This document shows positions 32,926-42,437 of a stretch of 64,000 nucleotides of DNA, piece after piece (the first letter of the stretch is position 1; each line of letters begins with the position of its first letter). The notes under the pieces are model-generated. The model did not search any database, was not told the DNA's origin, and worked only from the letters and a program-made list of their open reading frames with translations. Both the position numbers and the translations under genes were made by a program. The DNA is from Candidatus Aminicenantes bacterium UBA1061 (GTDB lineage Bacteria; Acidobacteriota; Aminicenantia; Aminicenantales; Saccharicenantaceae). The DNA lies in assembly GCA_002316315.1 (NCBI GenBank), contig DCDG01000052.1:1-64000 (forward strand), written 5' to 3'.

Positions 32926-34296
32926 TATCTTTTTTTCCTCCCACCGGCCGTATTTCCCCAGCTGTTTTTTAACCTCGCTGGCTTTACCCACAACGACCAG
33001 GGTGTAATTTTTTTCTGGCAGGAGTTTAATAGCGGCTTGCTTGATCTCCTTTGGACTGGCTGCCTGGATATCGGCCAGGTAACGGTCGAAGTAATCAAAG
33101 CCGAGGTCATAATATATAAGGCGAAGATAGGCACTGGCCTTGCTGCCGTTGGTTTCCAATGTTTCGGGGAACTGGCCGATAATATAGTTTTTAGCACTTA
33201 CAATCTCTTCCGGTGAAAACCCCTGGTCCCTGGCTTTCTTCAGCAAATCGAAGGTAATGTCCAGCATTTCGCCAATTTTCTCATTCCTGGTATAAGAACT
33301 GGCCATAAACAAACCGCCATTTTTCCATGACTGGAAACTGCTGCTTGCTCCGTAGGTCAGGCCACGTTTGATTCTGAGCTCGGTGCTTAACCAGGAAGTG
33401 AAACGCCCGCCCCACAGGGTATTCATAATGTTAGCCGCCACAGCTATTCCGTCCTTTTGAGCAAAGCCAGGAGAACCGAGAGCAAAATAGGCCTGAGTAG
33501 CATCCGGTTTGTCCACCAGGACGAGTTTCTGACCAGCCTGGGAGGGGAGAGGGGGAATACTGACTGCAGGTGCCGGGCCATCTGATTTCGGCCAGCGACC
33601 AAAAGTCTCTTTTAAAATTTTGAGGAGATCATCACGATTAACATCACCAACCACGGCTATCATGGCCATATCTGGCCTGTATCTTAGGGAGTGGAATTTT
33701 TTAAGCTCCGCCAGGGACATTTTCTCGAGGGAAGAGTCGGTGCCTAGAGAAATGTGTCCAAAGGGATGCCGCCCGAAATAGGCCTTTTTAAAATATTGCC
33801 GCATAGCCCGGCCTGGATTGTCTTTGACGGCCTTCAGTGTATCAACTTTTCTCGACAGCTCCTTTTTATATTCGTCCTCTTTAAAAGCCGGAGAACTCAG
33901 GCAATCGGCAGCGATTTGTAAGAGCCTGGGCAGGAATTGAGACAGGCACTCGCCGCCGCCGCTAACATATTCTTCTGCTGAGGCGAAGTTCAACCTGGCT
34001 CCCATGAAATCAAGGGCTTCAGAGATCTGCTCAGCTGTCATGGTACTGGTTCCTTTGAGCAGCATATCAGCGGTAAAATTGGCCAGGCCGTCAAGCCCGT
34101 CAGGCTCAAAGGCACTGCCCGCTCCCTTAATCAGCAGCCTGAAGCTGACCAGAGGCAGCTCTGGGTTTTCTAAATAATAAATAACCAGCCCATTATCGAG
34201 GGTAATCTTTTCGGGCCTGGGTAGCCTTTCGGTCGAAAACAACATGGCTGGCAGCAGTAAAAAGACAATGGTCATGATCGTTGTAAATCTGCTCAT
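32908..34296 (-). CDS. M16-family peptidase-like subunit without zinc motif
   Basis: Signal peptide at the start (TIMTIVFLLLPAMLFS), then a pitrilysin-type fold: LDNGLVIYYLENPELPLVSF, LANFTADMLLKGTSTMTAEQ, YRPDMAMIAVVGDV, RGLTYGASSSFQSWKNGGLF. At the position where active members have HxxEH this protein has LANFTADML, so it cannot bind zinc. It is the usual inactive partner of a periplasmic or outer-membrane-facing heterodimer with the next gene upstream. The R-x6-Y motif (RGLTYGA) that supports substrate binding is kept. Start ATG overlaps the stop of its partner by 4 bp. Confidence 0.9.
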   Translation of the reverse strand: MSRFTTIMTIVFLLLPAMLFSTERLPRPEKITLDNGLVIYYLENPELPLVSFRLLIKGAGSAFEPDGLDGLANFTADMLLKGTSTMTAEQISEALDFMGARLNFASAEEYVSGGGECLSQFLPRLLQIAADCLSSPAFKEDEYKKELSRKVDTLKAVKDNPGRAMRQYFKKAYFGRHPFGHISLGTDSSLEKMSLAELKKFHSLRYRPDMAMIAVVGDVNRDDLLKILKETFGRWPKSDGPAPAVSIPPLPSQAGQKLVLVDKPDATQAYFALGSPGFAQKDGIAVAANIMNTLWGGRFTSWLSTELRIKRGLTYGASSSFQSWKNGGLFMASSYTRNEKIGEMLDITFDLLKKARDQGFSPEEIVSAKNYIIGQFPETLETNGSKASAYLRLIYYDLGFDYFDRYLADIQAASPKEIKQAAIKLLPEKNYTLVVVGKASEVKKQLGKYGRWEEKKITDPDF

Positions 34297-35618
34297 TTCT
34301 GGCCTCCTTCTGGAATCAGGTAACCGGCAGTCTTATTCAGATCGTTAAAATATTTCCGGGCGATGGAAGGGATATCTTCCCGCTTTACGGTCAGATAGCT
34401 ATCAATGAGAGTAAAAAGCCGGTCATAATTGCCGTAAAGCATTTCCATTGCGCCGAGCATATTAGCCTTGCCAGAATTAGTTTGAAGGCTTGAGTAAAAG
34501 CTACTTCTGACAATATTGAGGGCCTTTTCATACTCGGTTTCGGTCAGTCCGTCCTGAATTATTTTAGTCAGTTCTTCATCAATGATTTTTTCAATCCTGG
34601 CCAGATCAACTCCCGGCCTGGGTTTAACTTCGATGAAAAAGAGAAAGGGATCAATTTTCTCTTCTATACTACCTGAAACGGACAGGGCCAGTTGCTCTTC
34701 TCGGACGAGGCGCCGGTAGAGCCGGCTGCTTTCACCCTCAAGGAGCGGCTTCTGCAGGATAGATAGAGCAAAAAAGTCGGGGCTGGTGCAGTCCGGACCA
34801 TGATAGGCCACCATAAAGGACGGTGTCTGGGCTTCTTTTCTGATGATAGCTTCCTTGCGTCCGAGCTGAGGCGGCTCGACGGTAATAACCGGTGGGGGAG
34901 GCACTTGAGCTGGAATGTGAGCATAATACTTTTTTATTAGCTCGAGGAGTTTTGATGTTTCAAAATCACCCACCACCACCAGAACGGCATTATTGGGAGC
35001 ATAGTAAGTCTTATAATATTGCTTGATGTCATCGGGACGCCAGCCCAGAATATCACTCATCCAGCCAATTACGTCCCAGTGATAGGGATGGGCCATAATA
35101 GCCGTGGCTCTGACATTTTCATAAAGAATAGCTTCGTTGTTATTTTCGATACTCATCCGCCGTTCCGAGGCGACCACTCCTCTCTCTGACTCGAGTACTT
35201 CCGGGTCAAAAAGCAAGCTCTGCATCCGGTCTGCTTCCAGCTCAACAATTTTTTCCAGGGCAGTCGAGGGAAACCAGTCAGTATAGGCGGTGAAATCGTC
35301 GCCGGTGTAAGCATTATTAGCTCCACCGTTAAATTCCATCAGGCGGTCGAATTCACCCGGGCCATATTTTTGGGTGCCATTAAACATCATATGTTCGATG
35401 AAATGGGAGACACCGGTCAGGCCCGGTCTTTCACAGCGGGAACCGACTTTGAAAAAGGTATAATAGGAAATATTCGGAATCTTGTGGTCTTCACAAAGAA
35501 TTATTTTCAGTCCATTGTCGAGCTGGAAAACTTTAATATCTTCTTTTGTAAAAGCAGCCTGAAGCATGACAGTCAGCCAGCAGAGACTGAAAATAAAAAT
35601 GACAATTTTTTTAGGCAT
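34293..35618 (-). CDS. M16-family zinc peptidase, catalytic subunit
   Basis: A 441-residue pitrilysin-type protease with a signal peptide. The zinc site is His72, Glu75 (general base), His76 in SHFIEHMMFNG, with the third ligand Glu152 in VASERR, 76 residues after His76. Family motifs NAYTGDDFTAYTDWFPS and YAPNNAVLVVVGDFE follow. It degrades oligopeptides, likely in the periplasm. It forms a two-gene operon with the inactive subunit (4-bp overlap). AGGGGAGG precedes the ATG. Confidence 0.95.
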   Translation of the reverse strand: MPKKIVIFIFSLCWLTVMLQAAFTKEDIKVFQLDNGLKIILCEDHKIPNISYYTFFKVGSRCERPGLTGVSHFIEHMMFNGTQKYGPGEFDRLMEFNGGANNAYTGDDFTAYTDWFPSTALEKIVELEADRMQSLLFDPEVLESERGVVASERRMSIENNNEAILYENVRATAIMAHPYHWDVIGWMSDILGWRPDDIKQYYKTYYAPNNAVLVVVGDFETSKLLELIKKYYAHIPAQVPPPPVITVEPPQLGRKEAIIRKEAQTPSFMVAYHGPDCTSPDFFALSILQKPLLEGESSRLYRRLVREEQLALSVSGSIEEKIDPFLFFIEVKPRPGVDLARIEKIIDEELTKIIQDGLTETEYEKALNIVRSSFYSSLQTNSGKANMLGAMEMLYGNYDRLFTLIDSYLTVKREDIPSIARKYFNDLNKTAGYLIPEGGQK

Positions 35619-35872
35619 CTGCTACCTCCCCTGCTAAAATTAAATAACGGGCAGCCCGTAGCCAGCACAGACAGCTGGTGGCTGCCAGTTAAGCCAGAAT
35701 TTTCTTTAAAGCCTGAAAACATCGAACCTATCATAAGCCGGGGTTAAAAAACAGTCAAGGAATCAGAGTGCGGAACTAAAAGATGGCCGTCAGCAGGTTA
35801 AAGATGATAATCAGCCCGTCCAAATTAGTTTCAGTTTGTTGTGCAGGCTTCAGCCTGGATTTCGGTCAGGGA

Positions 35873-36577
35873 TCAGGCTTTGGCCAGAAGGAGCGTCTGG
35901 GGATCAAGTTCAAGGTTTAATTTTTTCAGGCTAAGGAGGTCGTGGTCTTTGACCAGATTCACCCTGACCCGATCCTTTTCGTTTTCCAGTGTAAAGATAA
36001 TATCAAATGAGTCGAGATAGTCTTTAAGAACATAGGGGATTCCCCGCTCGTCAACTAACGGATCATCACCGCGAAGAGAGCAACTGAACCAGAATTCAAG
36101 CTGGCGGTCAAGGGCGAACTGTTTGAACAGTTTAACGTCAGTTGAAGCCGGTAGATAAAAGTTGAAGCCATCAACGATAATGGTTCTGGCCGGGAAGCTT
36201 CCCTGAACAAGAAGAGCTTCCAGGCCCTTCAGGACCTGTTCGGTCTTCATTCCCGCCTGCTGAAAATTCATGATAACCCGCCGGCGGATGATTTCATCAT
36301 GCATCTCCATGACCTGCTGAAGATTCTCGCTGGTAGCCAGGTGTTTAAACATTTCTTCATACCAGGCAATGATATAATCAACCCGGCTGGCATAGGAAAC
36401 GTGGATAATTGGTTGACCATCAAAAAGGCGGTTAAGGGCAATTTGAACCAGGCAGGCTGTTTTCCCCACGCCTTTGCGCGAGGCAAAGACGCCCAGATTA
36501 CCCGGTCCGAGGCCACCAGTAATGCTTTTTTCCAGAAGTTTTACCGGGCTTTTTGAGCTAAGGATATTATTGACCAT
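35873..36577 (-). CDS. RecA/KaiC-fold P-loop ATPase of unknown function
   Basis: The P-loop SRKGVGKTACLVQIALN is preceded by LLEKSITGGLGPGNLGVFA, as in RecA-like and KaiC-like ATPases; Walker B-like strand ARTIIVDGFNFYLP follows, then LEFWFSCSLRGDD and FDIIFTLENEKDRVRVNLVK, the usual C-terminal strand of the fold. I start at ATG 36577 (MVNNILSS), with AAGGAG 7 bp ahead; a longer frame start would overlap EF-G. It lies 25 bp after the EF-G gene on the same strand, so they are probably co-transcribed. The P-loop lacks the usual GGPGTGKT form. Function unknown; a regulator or ATP-dependent switch is possible. Confidence 0.75.
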   Translation of the reverse strand: MVNNILSSKSPVKLLEKSITGGLGPGNLGVFASRKGVGKTACLVQIALNRLFDGQPIIHVSYASRVDYIIAWYEEMFKHLATSENLQQVMEMHDEIIRRRVIMNFQQAGMKTEQVLKGLEALLVQGSFPARTIIVDGFNFYLPASTDVKLFKQFALDRQLEFWFSCSLRGDDPLVDERGIPYVLKDYLDSFDIIFTLENEKDRVRVNLVKDHDLLSLKKLNLELDPQTLLLAKA

Positions 36578-36602
36578 CCCCTGACTCCTTATGGTTTTTA
36601 TT

Positions 36603-38687
36603 TTATCTTTTTTCTTCCTCAATTTTTTGCCGGTGTTTTTCTATTAGCTCTTCGGCCAGACTTTGAGGAACCCGGGCATACTTTAAAAATTCCATGGTAA
36701 ATTCAGCTTTGCCCTGGGTCATGGAGCGGAGAACAGTAGAATAACCGAACATTTCACTCAGGGGCACCTCAGCTTCGATGGTTGAATAAACACCGGTTTC
36801 AACCGAACTGATAATTATACCCCGCCGCTGATTGAGACTGGCAAAGACGTGCCCGGAGTATTCTGACGGCGTTTCCACGACGACTTTCATAATGGGTTCA
36901 AGCAGATGAGGTTTGGCTTTTTTATAGGCTTGTTTAAAAGCCCCCTGAGCAGCCAGCTGGAAAGCCAGGTCCGAGGAATCAACTGGATGAAACTGGCCGT
37001 CAGTCAGTACAGCTCTGATCCCGATGATGGGACTTCCTATCAATTGACCTTTTTTTAATGAGGCCTGGAAACCTTTGTCGCATGAGGGAATAAATTCGCG
37101 GGGAATATGACCGCCTTTGACTTCATTGACAAACTCATAGCTGCCTTCAAAAGGTTCGAGGTAGCCGCTCACCCGGGCGAACTGGCCGGCTCCACCGGTC
37201 TGCTTTTTATGGATGTAATCAAAATCTGCCCGGGCAGTGATGGCTTCCCGGTAAGCCACCTGAGGCTGACCGGTGATCACCTCCACCCTGTATTCTCTTT
37301 TCATCCTTTCAATGTAGACGTCAAGATGAAGTTCCCCCATGCCCTGAATGATTGTCTGCCGCGATTCGGGATCGAGATAAGTCCGGAAGGTTGGATCTTC
37401 TTTGGTAAAACGTGACAGGGTGCGGGACAGCCGGTCGGAGGAAGTTTTGTCGACTGGTTCGATAGCCAGAGAAATAACCGGCTCGGGGACATAAATGGAG
37501 GTGAGAGTGTAATTGAGTCCTGGCGAACAGATAGTATCCCCTGAGGCAAAGTCAACGCCGAACAGAGCGATGATATCACCAGCGATAGCACCGATGATAT
37601 CTTCCATATGATCAGCATGCATTCTTATCAGGCGCCCGACTTTAAATTTTTGCCTGGAACGGGTATTAAAAAGCTCGTCGCCTTTTTTTATGCTTCCCTG
37701 ATAGATTCTGACGTATGTCAACTGCCCGTAGGGGCCTTCCTCCAGCTTGAAAGCATAGGCGACGCAGGGAAGTTCCGGGTCAGCCGTGAGGGCGACCGGC
37801 TGTTGATTACGGTCGAGGTCAAGAGCAATGTTTTCGACTTGGCCAGGGTGGGGAAGATAATTCACCACCCCATCCAGCAGGGGTTGAATGCCTTTGTTAC
37901 GGTAGGCTGAGCCAATAAAAATCGGTGTAAATTCCCTACGGATGGTAGCTTGACGGATGGCTTTATGGAGAATTTCAGGGGTGACTTTATCTTCGAGGAT
38001 AGCTTCAGCCAGCTCGTCAGAGGTTAGAGAGACCATATCCAGAAGCTGCTCACGGTAGCGCCTGGCCTCGTCACGGAGTTCGGGAGGAATCTCTTCCTGC
38101 CTGACTGTCTCGCCGTTTGGGCCATCAAAGTAAACCGCTTTGAGTGAGACGAGATCAACTACACCCTGAAAATTATCTTCAAGACCAATGGGGATTTGCA
38201 TTAGAGCTGCCTGCCGGCCCAGTTTATCGGTCATCTGCTCTTTGACCTTAAAGGGGTTAGCGCCTATCCGGTCGAGCTTGTTAATAAAGGCCAGGATGGG
38301 CACCTTGTATCTTTTCAGTTGTTTGTCAACGGTCAGTGTCTGCGACTGCACACCGCCGACCGAGCAGAGGACCAGAATAGCTCCGTCAAGGACCCGCAAA
38401 GACCTTTCAACCTCAATGGTGAAATCAACATGGCCGGGAGTATCGATGATGTTAATAGAATGATCATTCCAGCGAACATGTGTCGTAGCTGATGAGATGG
38501 TGATGCCACGCTCTTTTTCGAGCTCCATAAAATCCATCGTTGCCCCACCACCTTCTTTCCCTTTGACTTCATGCATCCGGTGAATTTTTTTACAGTAATA
38601 GAGAATCCTCTCGGTGAGAGTTGTCTTGCCGGAATCAATATGGGCACTGATGCCGATATTTCTCATTTTAGTTAATGTGCTATCCAT
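36603..38687 (-). CDS. fusA: Elongation factor G, mitochondrial-EFG1-like type
   Basis: The translocation GTPase. G1 AHIDSGKTTLTERILYY, G2 ERGITISSATT, G3 DTPGHVDFTIEVERSL, G4 INKLDR, and domains II-V in order (GQLTYVRIYQG, GMGELHLDVYIERMKREY, RGIIISSVETG). Several stretches resemble mitochondrial EFG1 and the spd-type bacterial EF-G (VLCSVGGVQSQTLTVDKQLK, LMQIPIGLEDNFQGVVDL, FTPIFIGSAYRNKGIQPLLD) more than classical FusA. I start at ATG 38687, with AAGG upstream; GTG 38699 would use that site as coding. Ribosomal protein genes rpsL, rpsG and tuf are not adjacent, which suits a second EF-G paralogue. Confidence 0.9.
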   Translation of the reverse strand: MDSTLTKMRNIGISAHIDSGKTTLTERILYYCKKIHRMHEVKGKEGGGATMDFMELEKERGITISSATTHVRWNDHSINIIDTPGHVDFTIEVERSLRVLDGAILVLCSVGGVQSQTLTVDKQLKRYKVPILAFINKLDRIGANPFKVKEQMTDKLGRQAALMQIPIGLEDNFQGVVDLVSLKAVYFDGPNGETVRQEEIPPELRDEARRYREQLLDMVSLTSDELAEAILEDKVTPEILHKAIRQATIRREFTPIFIGSAYRNKGIQPLLDGVVNYLPHPGQVENIALDLDRNQQPVALTADPELPCVAYAFKLEEGPYGQLTYVRIYQGSIKKGDELFNTRSRQKFKVGRLIRMHADHMEDIIGAIAGDIIALFGVDFASGDTICSPGLNYTLTSIYVPEPVISLAIEPVDKTSSDRLSRTLSRFTKEDPTFRTYLDPESRQTIIQGMGELHLDVYIERMKREYRVEVITGQPQVAYREAITARADFDYIHKKQTGGAGQFARVSGYLEPFEGSYEFVNEVKGGHIPREFIPSCDKGFQASLKKGQLIGSPIIGIRAVLTDGQFHPVDSSDLAFQLAAQGAFKQAYKKAKPHLLEPIMKVVVETPSEYSGHVFASLNQRRGIIISSVETGVYSTIEAEVPLSEMFGYSTVLRSMTQGKAEFTMEFLKYARVPQSLAEELIEKHRQKIEEEKR

Positions 38688-38814
38688 ATAAAAAAACACC
38701 TTAATTTACCGATTTATGATTTTTAAAGCCCTTAACAGGTGCGCAACGACGACGTCAACTGCCAATCGCTACTCGCCTGGCTATTTTACCACAATTAATA
38801 AAAAAATCTACTGA

Positions 38815-38958
38815 ACGGGGTCGGGCTAGCCGATTTAGTTTATTATCAATAAGTTGCGGAGATTGGTGGCGGTCAAAAACCTCTCGATCAGAGTGCGGAT
38901 AGACCTGTATGGCAGCTATCTTATTGATTATGAAAGAATTGTGCTGGCCCGACCCCAT
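38815..38958. repeat. Inverted-repeat element, family A copy 5 (144 bp, short)
   Basis: Left end ACGGGGTCGGGCTAGCCGAT and right end GTGCTGGCCCGACCCCAT, with inner TTATTATCAATAAG against CTTATTGATTATGA. Only about half the length of copies 1-3. The right end stops exactly at the stop codon (TGA) of the NSS symporter gene. Confidence 0.75.
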
Positions 38959-40323
38959 TCAGGCAAGGATTATGGTGAAAATAAGGATGGCGATAATGGC
39001 CAGTGGAGCCAGAATTTTGACACTGAAAATCCAGAGAGGTTTGATCTTGAACGAGCGATTACCATGAGAAATTTCCTTCAGGGCCTGAGGTATACCCCAG
39101 ACGTAGGCCACAAAAATAGTTATAAATAAACCGCCTACTGCCAGCATAATGTTGCCAAAGACCAGATCCATTTTCATCATCAGGTCAATTCTGGTCAAGA
39201 AAGGGGAGGCTCCACTAGAAAGGGCGGAAGGTATACCCAGCAGGAAAGCCGCCGTTCCGATGACTGCCGCCGCCTTTTCTCTTTTCCAGTTATGCTCATC
39301 AATCAGAAAGGCGGTAGGAACTTCCAGCAAGGAAATGGTTGAGGTTAAAGCGGCCACTAAAAGCAATATAAAGAATAAAAGACCGAAGATATATCCACCA
39401 GGCAGTTTGGATATAATCAGAGGAAAGACCTGAAACATAAGGCCGGTATTAGCCTGAAAATCCTGAGGGTTAATTCCTGGTGTGGCAAAAAGAGTCGGGA
39501 AAATAATAATTCCGGCTAAAAGGGCAACCAGCGTCGTGGAAAAGCAGACCCACCCGGCCGAGGAAGAGAGATTATCATCTTTTGAAATGTAGCTCCCATA
39601 AGTTATCATGGTGCCCATGCCCAGGCTGAGGGAGAAGAAAGCCTGGCCAACTGCATAAAAGAATAATTTAGGATTTATCTTGCTAAAATCAGGTTTGAGA
39701 TAGAAAGAAACTCCCGGGCCAGCTCCTTTTAGAGTCAGAGCTCTGATGGCCATGATGATGATAAGAATAAAAAGCATCGGCATGAGTATTTTCGACCAGC
39801 GTTCAATCCCGCCTTTTACCCCTTTTGATATGACATAAGTAGTCAGGATTATGACTAAAAGGAAGCAAATCAGGACTTGTAGAGGGTTTGAGGTAAAAGA
39901 AGAAAAAATCTGGTCTGATCGGGCCCAGGTCATTTCTCCCCGGAAGGCACCAATCAAGGTTTTATAAAGATAACCGACACTCCAACCGGCGATGACTGAA
40001 TAATAAGAAAGTATGCAAATACCGGTGACCACTCCCGTATAACCGACCAGCTTCCAGGGAGTGCCGGGCCTCAGGGCTTTAAAAGCGCCTACCGGGTTTT
40101 TCTGGGTATGGCGGCCAATGGTCAACTCAGTCAGCATAAGAGGGAAGCCGATCAGGATTACAGCCAGGAGATAGGCAAAAACAAAGACTGCTCCCCCATT
40201 TAAACCAACCATGATAGGAAAACGCCAGATGCTGCCCAAACCTATTGCTGAGCCAGAGGCAGCAAAAATAAAGGCTAGTTTAGAACCCCAATTTCCTCTG
40301 GTATTCAGGCCATCATTTGCCAC
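38959..40323 (-). CDS. Sodium-dependent neurotransmitter/amino-acid symporter (NSS family)
   Basis: An inner-membrane LeuT-fold symporter with 11-12 helices. Helix 1 reads KLAFIFAASGSAIGLGSIWR (sodium and substrate site), then FPLMLTELTIGRHTQ, TYGSYISKDDNL, ISLLEVPTAFLID. Bacterial members carry amino acids such as Trp, Tyr, Leu or Ala. At 454 residues it is typical. AAAGGAG precedes the ATG. Single gene; its stop codon touches family A repeat copy 5. Confidence 0.94.
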   Translation of the reverse strand: MANDGLNTRGNWGSKLAFIFAASGSAIGLGSIWRFPIMVGLNGGAVFVFAYLLAVILIGFPLMLTELTIGRHTQKNPVGAFKALRPGTPWKLVGYTGVVTGICILSYYSVIAGWSVGYLYKTLIGAFRGEMTWARSDQIFSSFTSNPLQVLICFLLVIILTTYVISKGVKGGIERWSKILMPMLFILIIIMAIRALTLKGAGPGVSFYLKPDFSKINPKLFFYAVGQAFFSLSLGMGTMITYGSYISKDDNLSSSAGWVCFSTTLVALLAGIIIFPTLFATPGINPQDFQANTGLMFQVFPLIISKLPGGYIFGLLFFILLLVAALTSTISLLEVPTAFLIDEHNWKREKAAAVIGTAAFLLGIPSALSSGASPFLTRIDLMMKMDLVFGNIMLAVGGLFITIFVAYVWGIPQALKEISHGNRSFKIKPLWIFSVKILAPLAIIAILIFTIILA

Positions 40324-40483
40324 TTTTATCTCCTTTAATGATTATGGTCAATAAAATATATTTATTCTTTTTATCATAAGTAAGGCCGGTTGTAAAAGTA
40401 AAGATATTATTCTGGCTAAAAACATTATTCTTGATAAAAAAATGTCGGGGTTCATCAGAGAATATCAGGAAGGTTCAGCCACC

Positions 40484-40512
40484 TTGAAATTATTTATTTT
40501 TTGAGTTAGATT
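40484..40512 (+). promoter_or_regulatory. Predicted promoter of the DUF47-PiT operon
   Basis: TTGAAA (40484-40489), 17 bp, TAGATT (40507-40512), 28 bp before the first ATG. No clear Pho-box direct repeats are visible. Confidence 0.55.
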
Positions 40513-40540
40513 ATCACTTCATAAATTTCAGGTTGTAATT

Positions 40541-41167
40541 ATGAGATTTTTCTTACCTAAGGAACCGGCCTTTGCTGAGCATTTTGAAAAGCTGTCCGGA
40601 TGCCTGTCGGAGATAACTGATATTTTTTATGATTTCTCTCATCATTTCGAGAGCGCTGGCCATTACTGGGAAAGAGCCAAACAGGTCGAACACCGGGCTG
40701 ATAGTATCACCCATGAAGTCATCAGATTGTTGAATCAATGCTTTATAACTCCTTTTGACCGTGAAGATATTTATCGCCTCGTTCATCGCCTTGATGACAT
40801 CATTGACCTCATTGAAAACACTATTCACATCGTTTATCTCTATAATCTTGATCAAAAAAAATATTTCTTTGATAAATTTGCCTCTTTTTCCAAGGAAGCT
40901 ACAGATAAACTTAATCGACTGATTGCTGAATGTTTCCGCTCCCAGAAATATACTCCGCTTATAGGCGAGTTAATCCGTAGCATTCATGATCTTGAGGATA
41001 TGGGCGACTTGGTTTATGCCGAGTCTATCAAGAAATTATTTGCAGAGGAAAAAGATCCAGTCAATATCATCAAATGGAAAGATGTACTGTATGACCTGGA
41101 GACAATTATGGATGTCTATCAGGCAGTTAGCAATACCGTCGAAAGCATTGTGGTCAAAAGCGGCTGA
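40541..41167 (+). CDS. DUF47 PhoU-like protein
   Basis: An all-helical cytosolic protein of 208 residues of the DUF47/YkaA family, related to PhoU. AKQVEHRADSITHEVIRLLN, FITPFDREDIYRLVHRLDDI and KWKDVLYDLETIMDVYQAVS contain the E..D...E and E..D metal-cluster motifs of PhoU-like helices. These proteins partner with PiT transporters and probably modulate their activity. It lies 2 bp ahead of the PiT gene. Confidence 0.93.
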   Translation: MRFFLPKEPAFAEHFEKLSGCLSEITDIFYDFSHHFESAGHYWERAKQVEHRADSITHEVIRLLNQCFITPFDREDIYRLVHRLDDIIDLIENTIHIVYLYNLDQKKYFFDKFASFSKEATDKLNRLIAECFRSQKYTPLIGELIRSIHDLEDMGDLVYAESIKKLFAEEKDPVNIIKWKDVLYDLETIMDVYQAVSNTVESIVVKSG

Positions 41168-41169
41168 TA

Positions 41170-42177
41170 ATGGCGGCAGGCAGCTGGAGCTTTGGCTTTA
41201 TTGTCTTTGTTATTGCCCTAGCTCTGGCTTTTGATTTTACCAATGGCCTTCATGACGCTGCCAATTCGGTAGCCACCGTTGTTTCCACCCGTGTCTTAAG
41301 TCCGAGGCAGGCTGTCGTCTGGGCGGCTTTTTTCAATTTTGTCGCCTTTCTGGTCTTTGGAACAGGAGTTGCCAAAACGATTGGCGTCGGCCTGATTGAC
41401 ATCAGGGTAGTTGATCCACTGGTCATTTTTGGCGGACTGATGGGAGCTGTCATCTGGAATATTCTTACCTGGTACTGGGGTCTGCCCTCCAGTTCATCTC
41501 ACTCGCTCATTGGCGGCTACCTGGGCGCGGCTGTGGCTAAAGCTGGTTGGGGAGTAATTATTGTAAAAGGCTGGATAAAAGTTATTTTGTTTATTTTTAT
41601 TGCTCCTATTATGGGTATGATTCTGGGCAGCTTGATTATGATCATAACTACATGGCTGATGAGAAACAAGCCTCTAAAAACCATTAATTACTGGTCACGC
41701 CGGCTGCAATTGCTGTCAGCTGCCCTTTATAGCCTTGGCCACGGTGGCAACGATGCTCAGAAAACCATGGGAATTATTGCTACGCTGGTTTTTACCTCTG
41801 GTCACATGAAAACTTTTCATATTCCGCTATGGATTGTACTTTCAGCTCAAGCGGCTATTGCTCTTGGAACGTTAAGCGGCGGCTGGCGCATTGTTAAAAC
41901 TATGGGTCAAAAAATTGTCCGTTTGCGCCCGATTGATGGTTTCTGTGCTGAGACGGCCAGCGCCATCAGCATCTTCATGGCTACTCATTTAGGCATTCCT
42001 GTTTCCACCACTCATGTTATTACCGGTGCTGTAACCGGAGTCGGCATGACCAGAAGCACTTCATCGGTTAAATGGCAGGTTACCCTGCGCATTGTCTGGG
42101 CCTGGATTTTTACCATTCCTATGGCGGCAATCATCGGTGCTCTATGTTATAAATTTTCGCTGTTTTTTGTTGGCTGA
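41170..42177 (+). CDS. pit: Low-affinity inorganic phosphate transporter (PiT family)
   Basis: A 335-residue inner-membrane symporter (metal-phosphate with proton or sodium). Both inverted halves carry the signature: FTNGLHDAANSVATVVSTRV near the N-terminus, then SSSHSLIGGYLGA, and GHGGNDAQKTMGII, then PVSTTHVITGAVTGVGM. At 335 residues it is shorter than E. coli PitA, matching the compact bacterial/archaeal type. Co-transcribed with the DUF47 gene. Its stop is followed by a GAGCTGA...TTAGCTC hairpin with TTTTT (about 42176-42220). Confidence 0.95.
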   Translation: MAAGSWSFGFIVFVIALALAFDFTNGLHDAANSVATVVSTRVLSPRQAVVWAAFFNFVAFLVFGTGVAKTIGVGLIDIRVVDPLVIFGGLMGAVIWNILTWYWGLPSSSSHSLIGGYLGAAVAKAGWGVIIVKGWIKVILFIFIAPIMGMILGSLIMIITTWLMRNKPLKTINYWSRRLQLLSAALYSLGHGGNDAQKTMGIIATLVFTSGHMKTFHIPLWIVLSAQAAIALGTLSGGWRIVKTMGQKIVRLRPIDGFCAETASAISIFMATHLGIPVSTTHVITGAVTGVGMTRSTSSVKWQVTLRIVWAWIFTIPMAAIIGALCYKFSLFFVG

Positions 42178-42220
42178 GCTGATTAAGTCGTTGTAGTTAG
42201 TTGCCTGTTAGCTCTTTTTA
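42176..42220 (+). terminator. Possible terminator after the PiT gene
   Basis: GAGCTGA pairs with TTAGCTC across a long loop (about 27 nt), followed by TTTTT. The long loop makes it moderate. Confidence 0.4.
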
Positions 42221-42437
42221 CCTGCCATGAATTAAGATATTACTGAAGAGATAGGCAAGATAAAGCCAGATATTTCCGCCTGTCTGGCAGCAGGGCTGGA
42301 TAAATATTAACTTAAAGAATAAGATAGAATTAAAGCTTGAGGAAAGAGCATAATAGCAAATGGTGCCAGATATAAATAATATAAATATAAAAGGAAGGGA
42401 AAGAGAGAGGTATCTTAAATAATTGGGAGGAGCTAAA

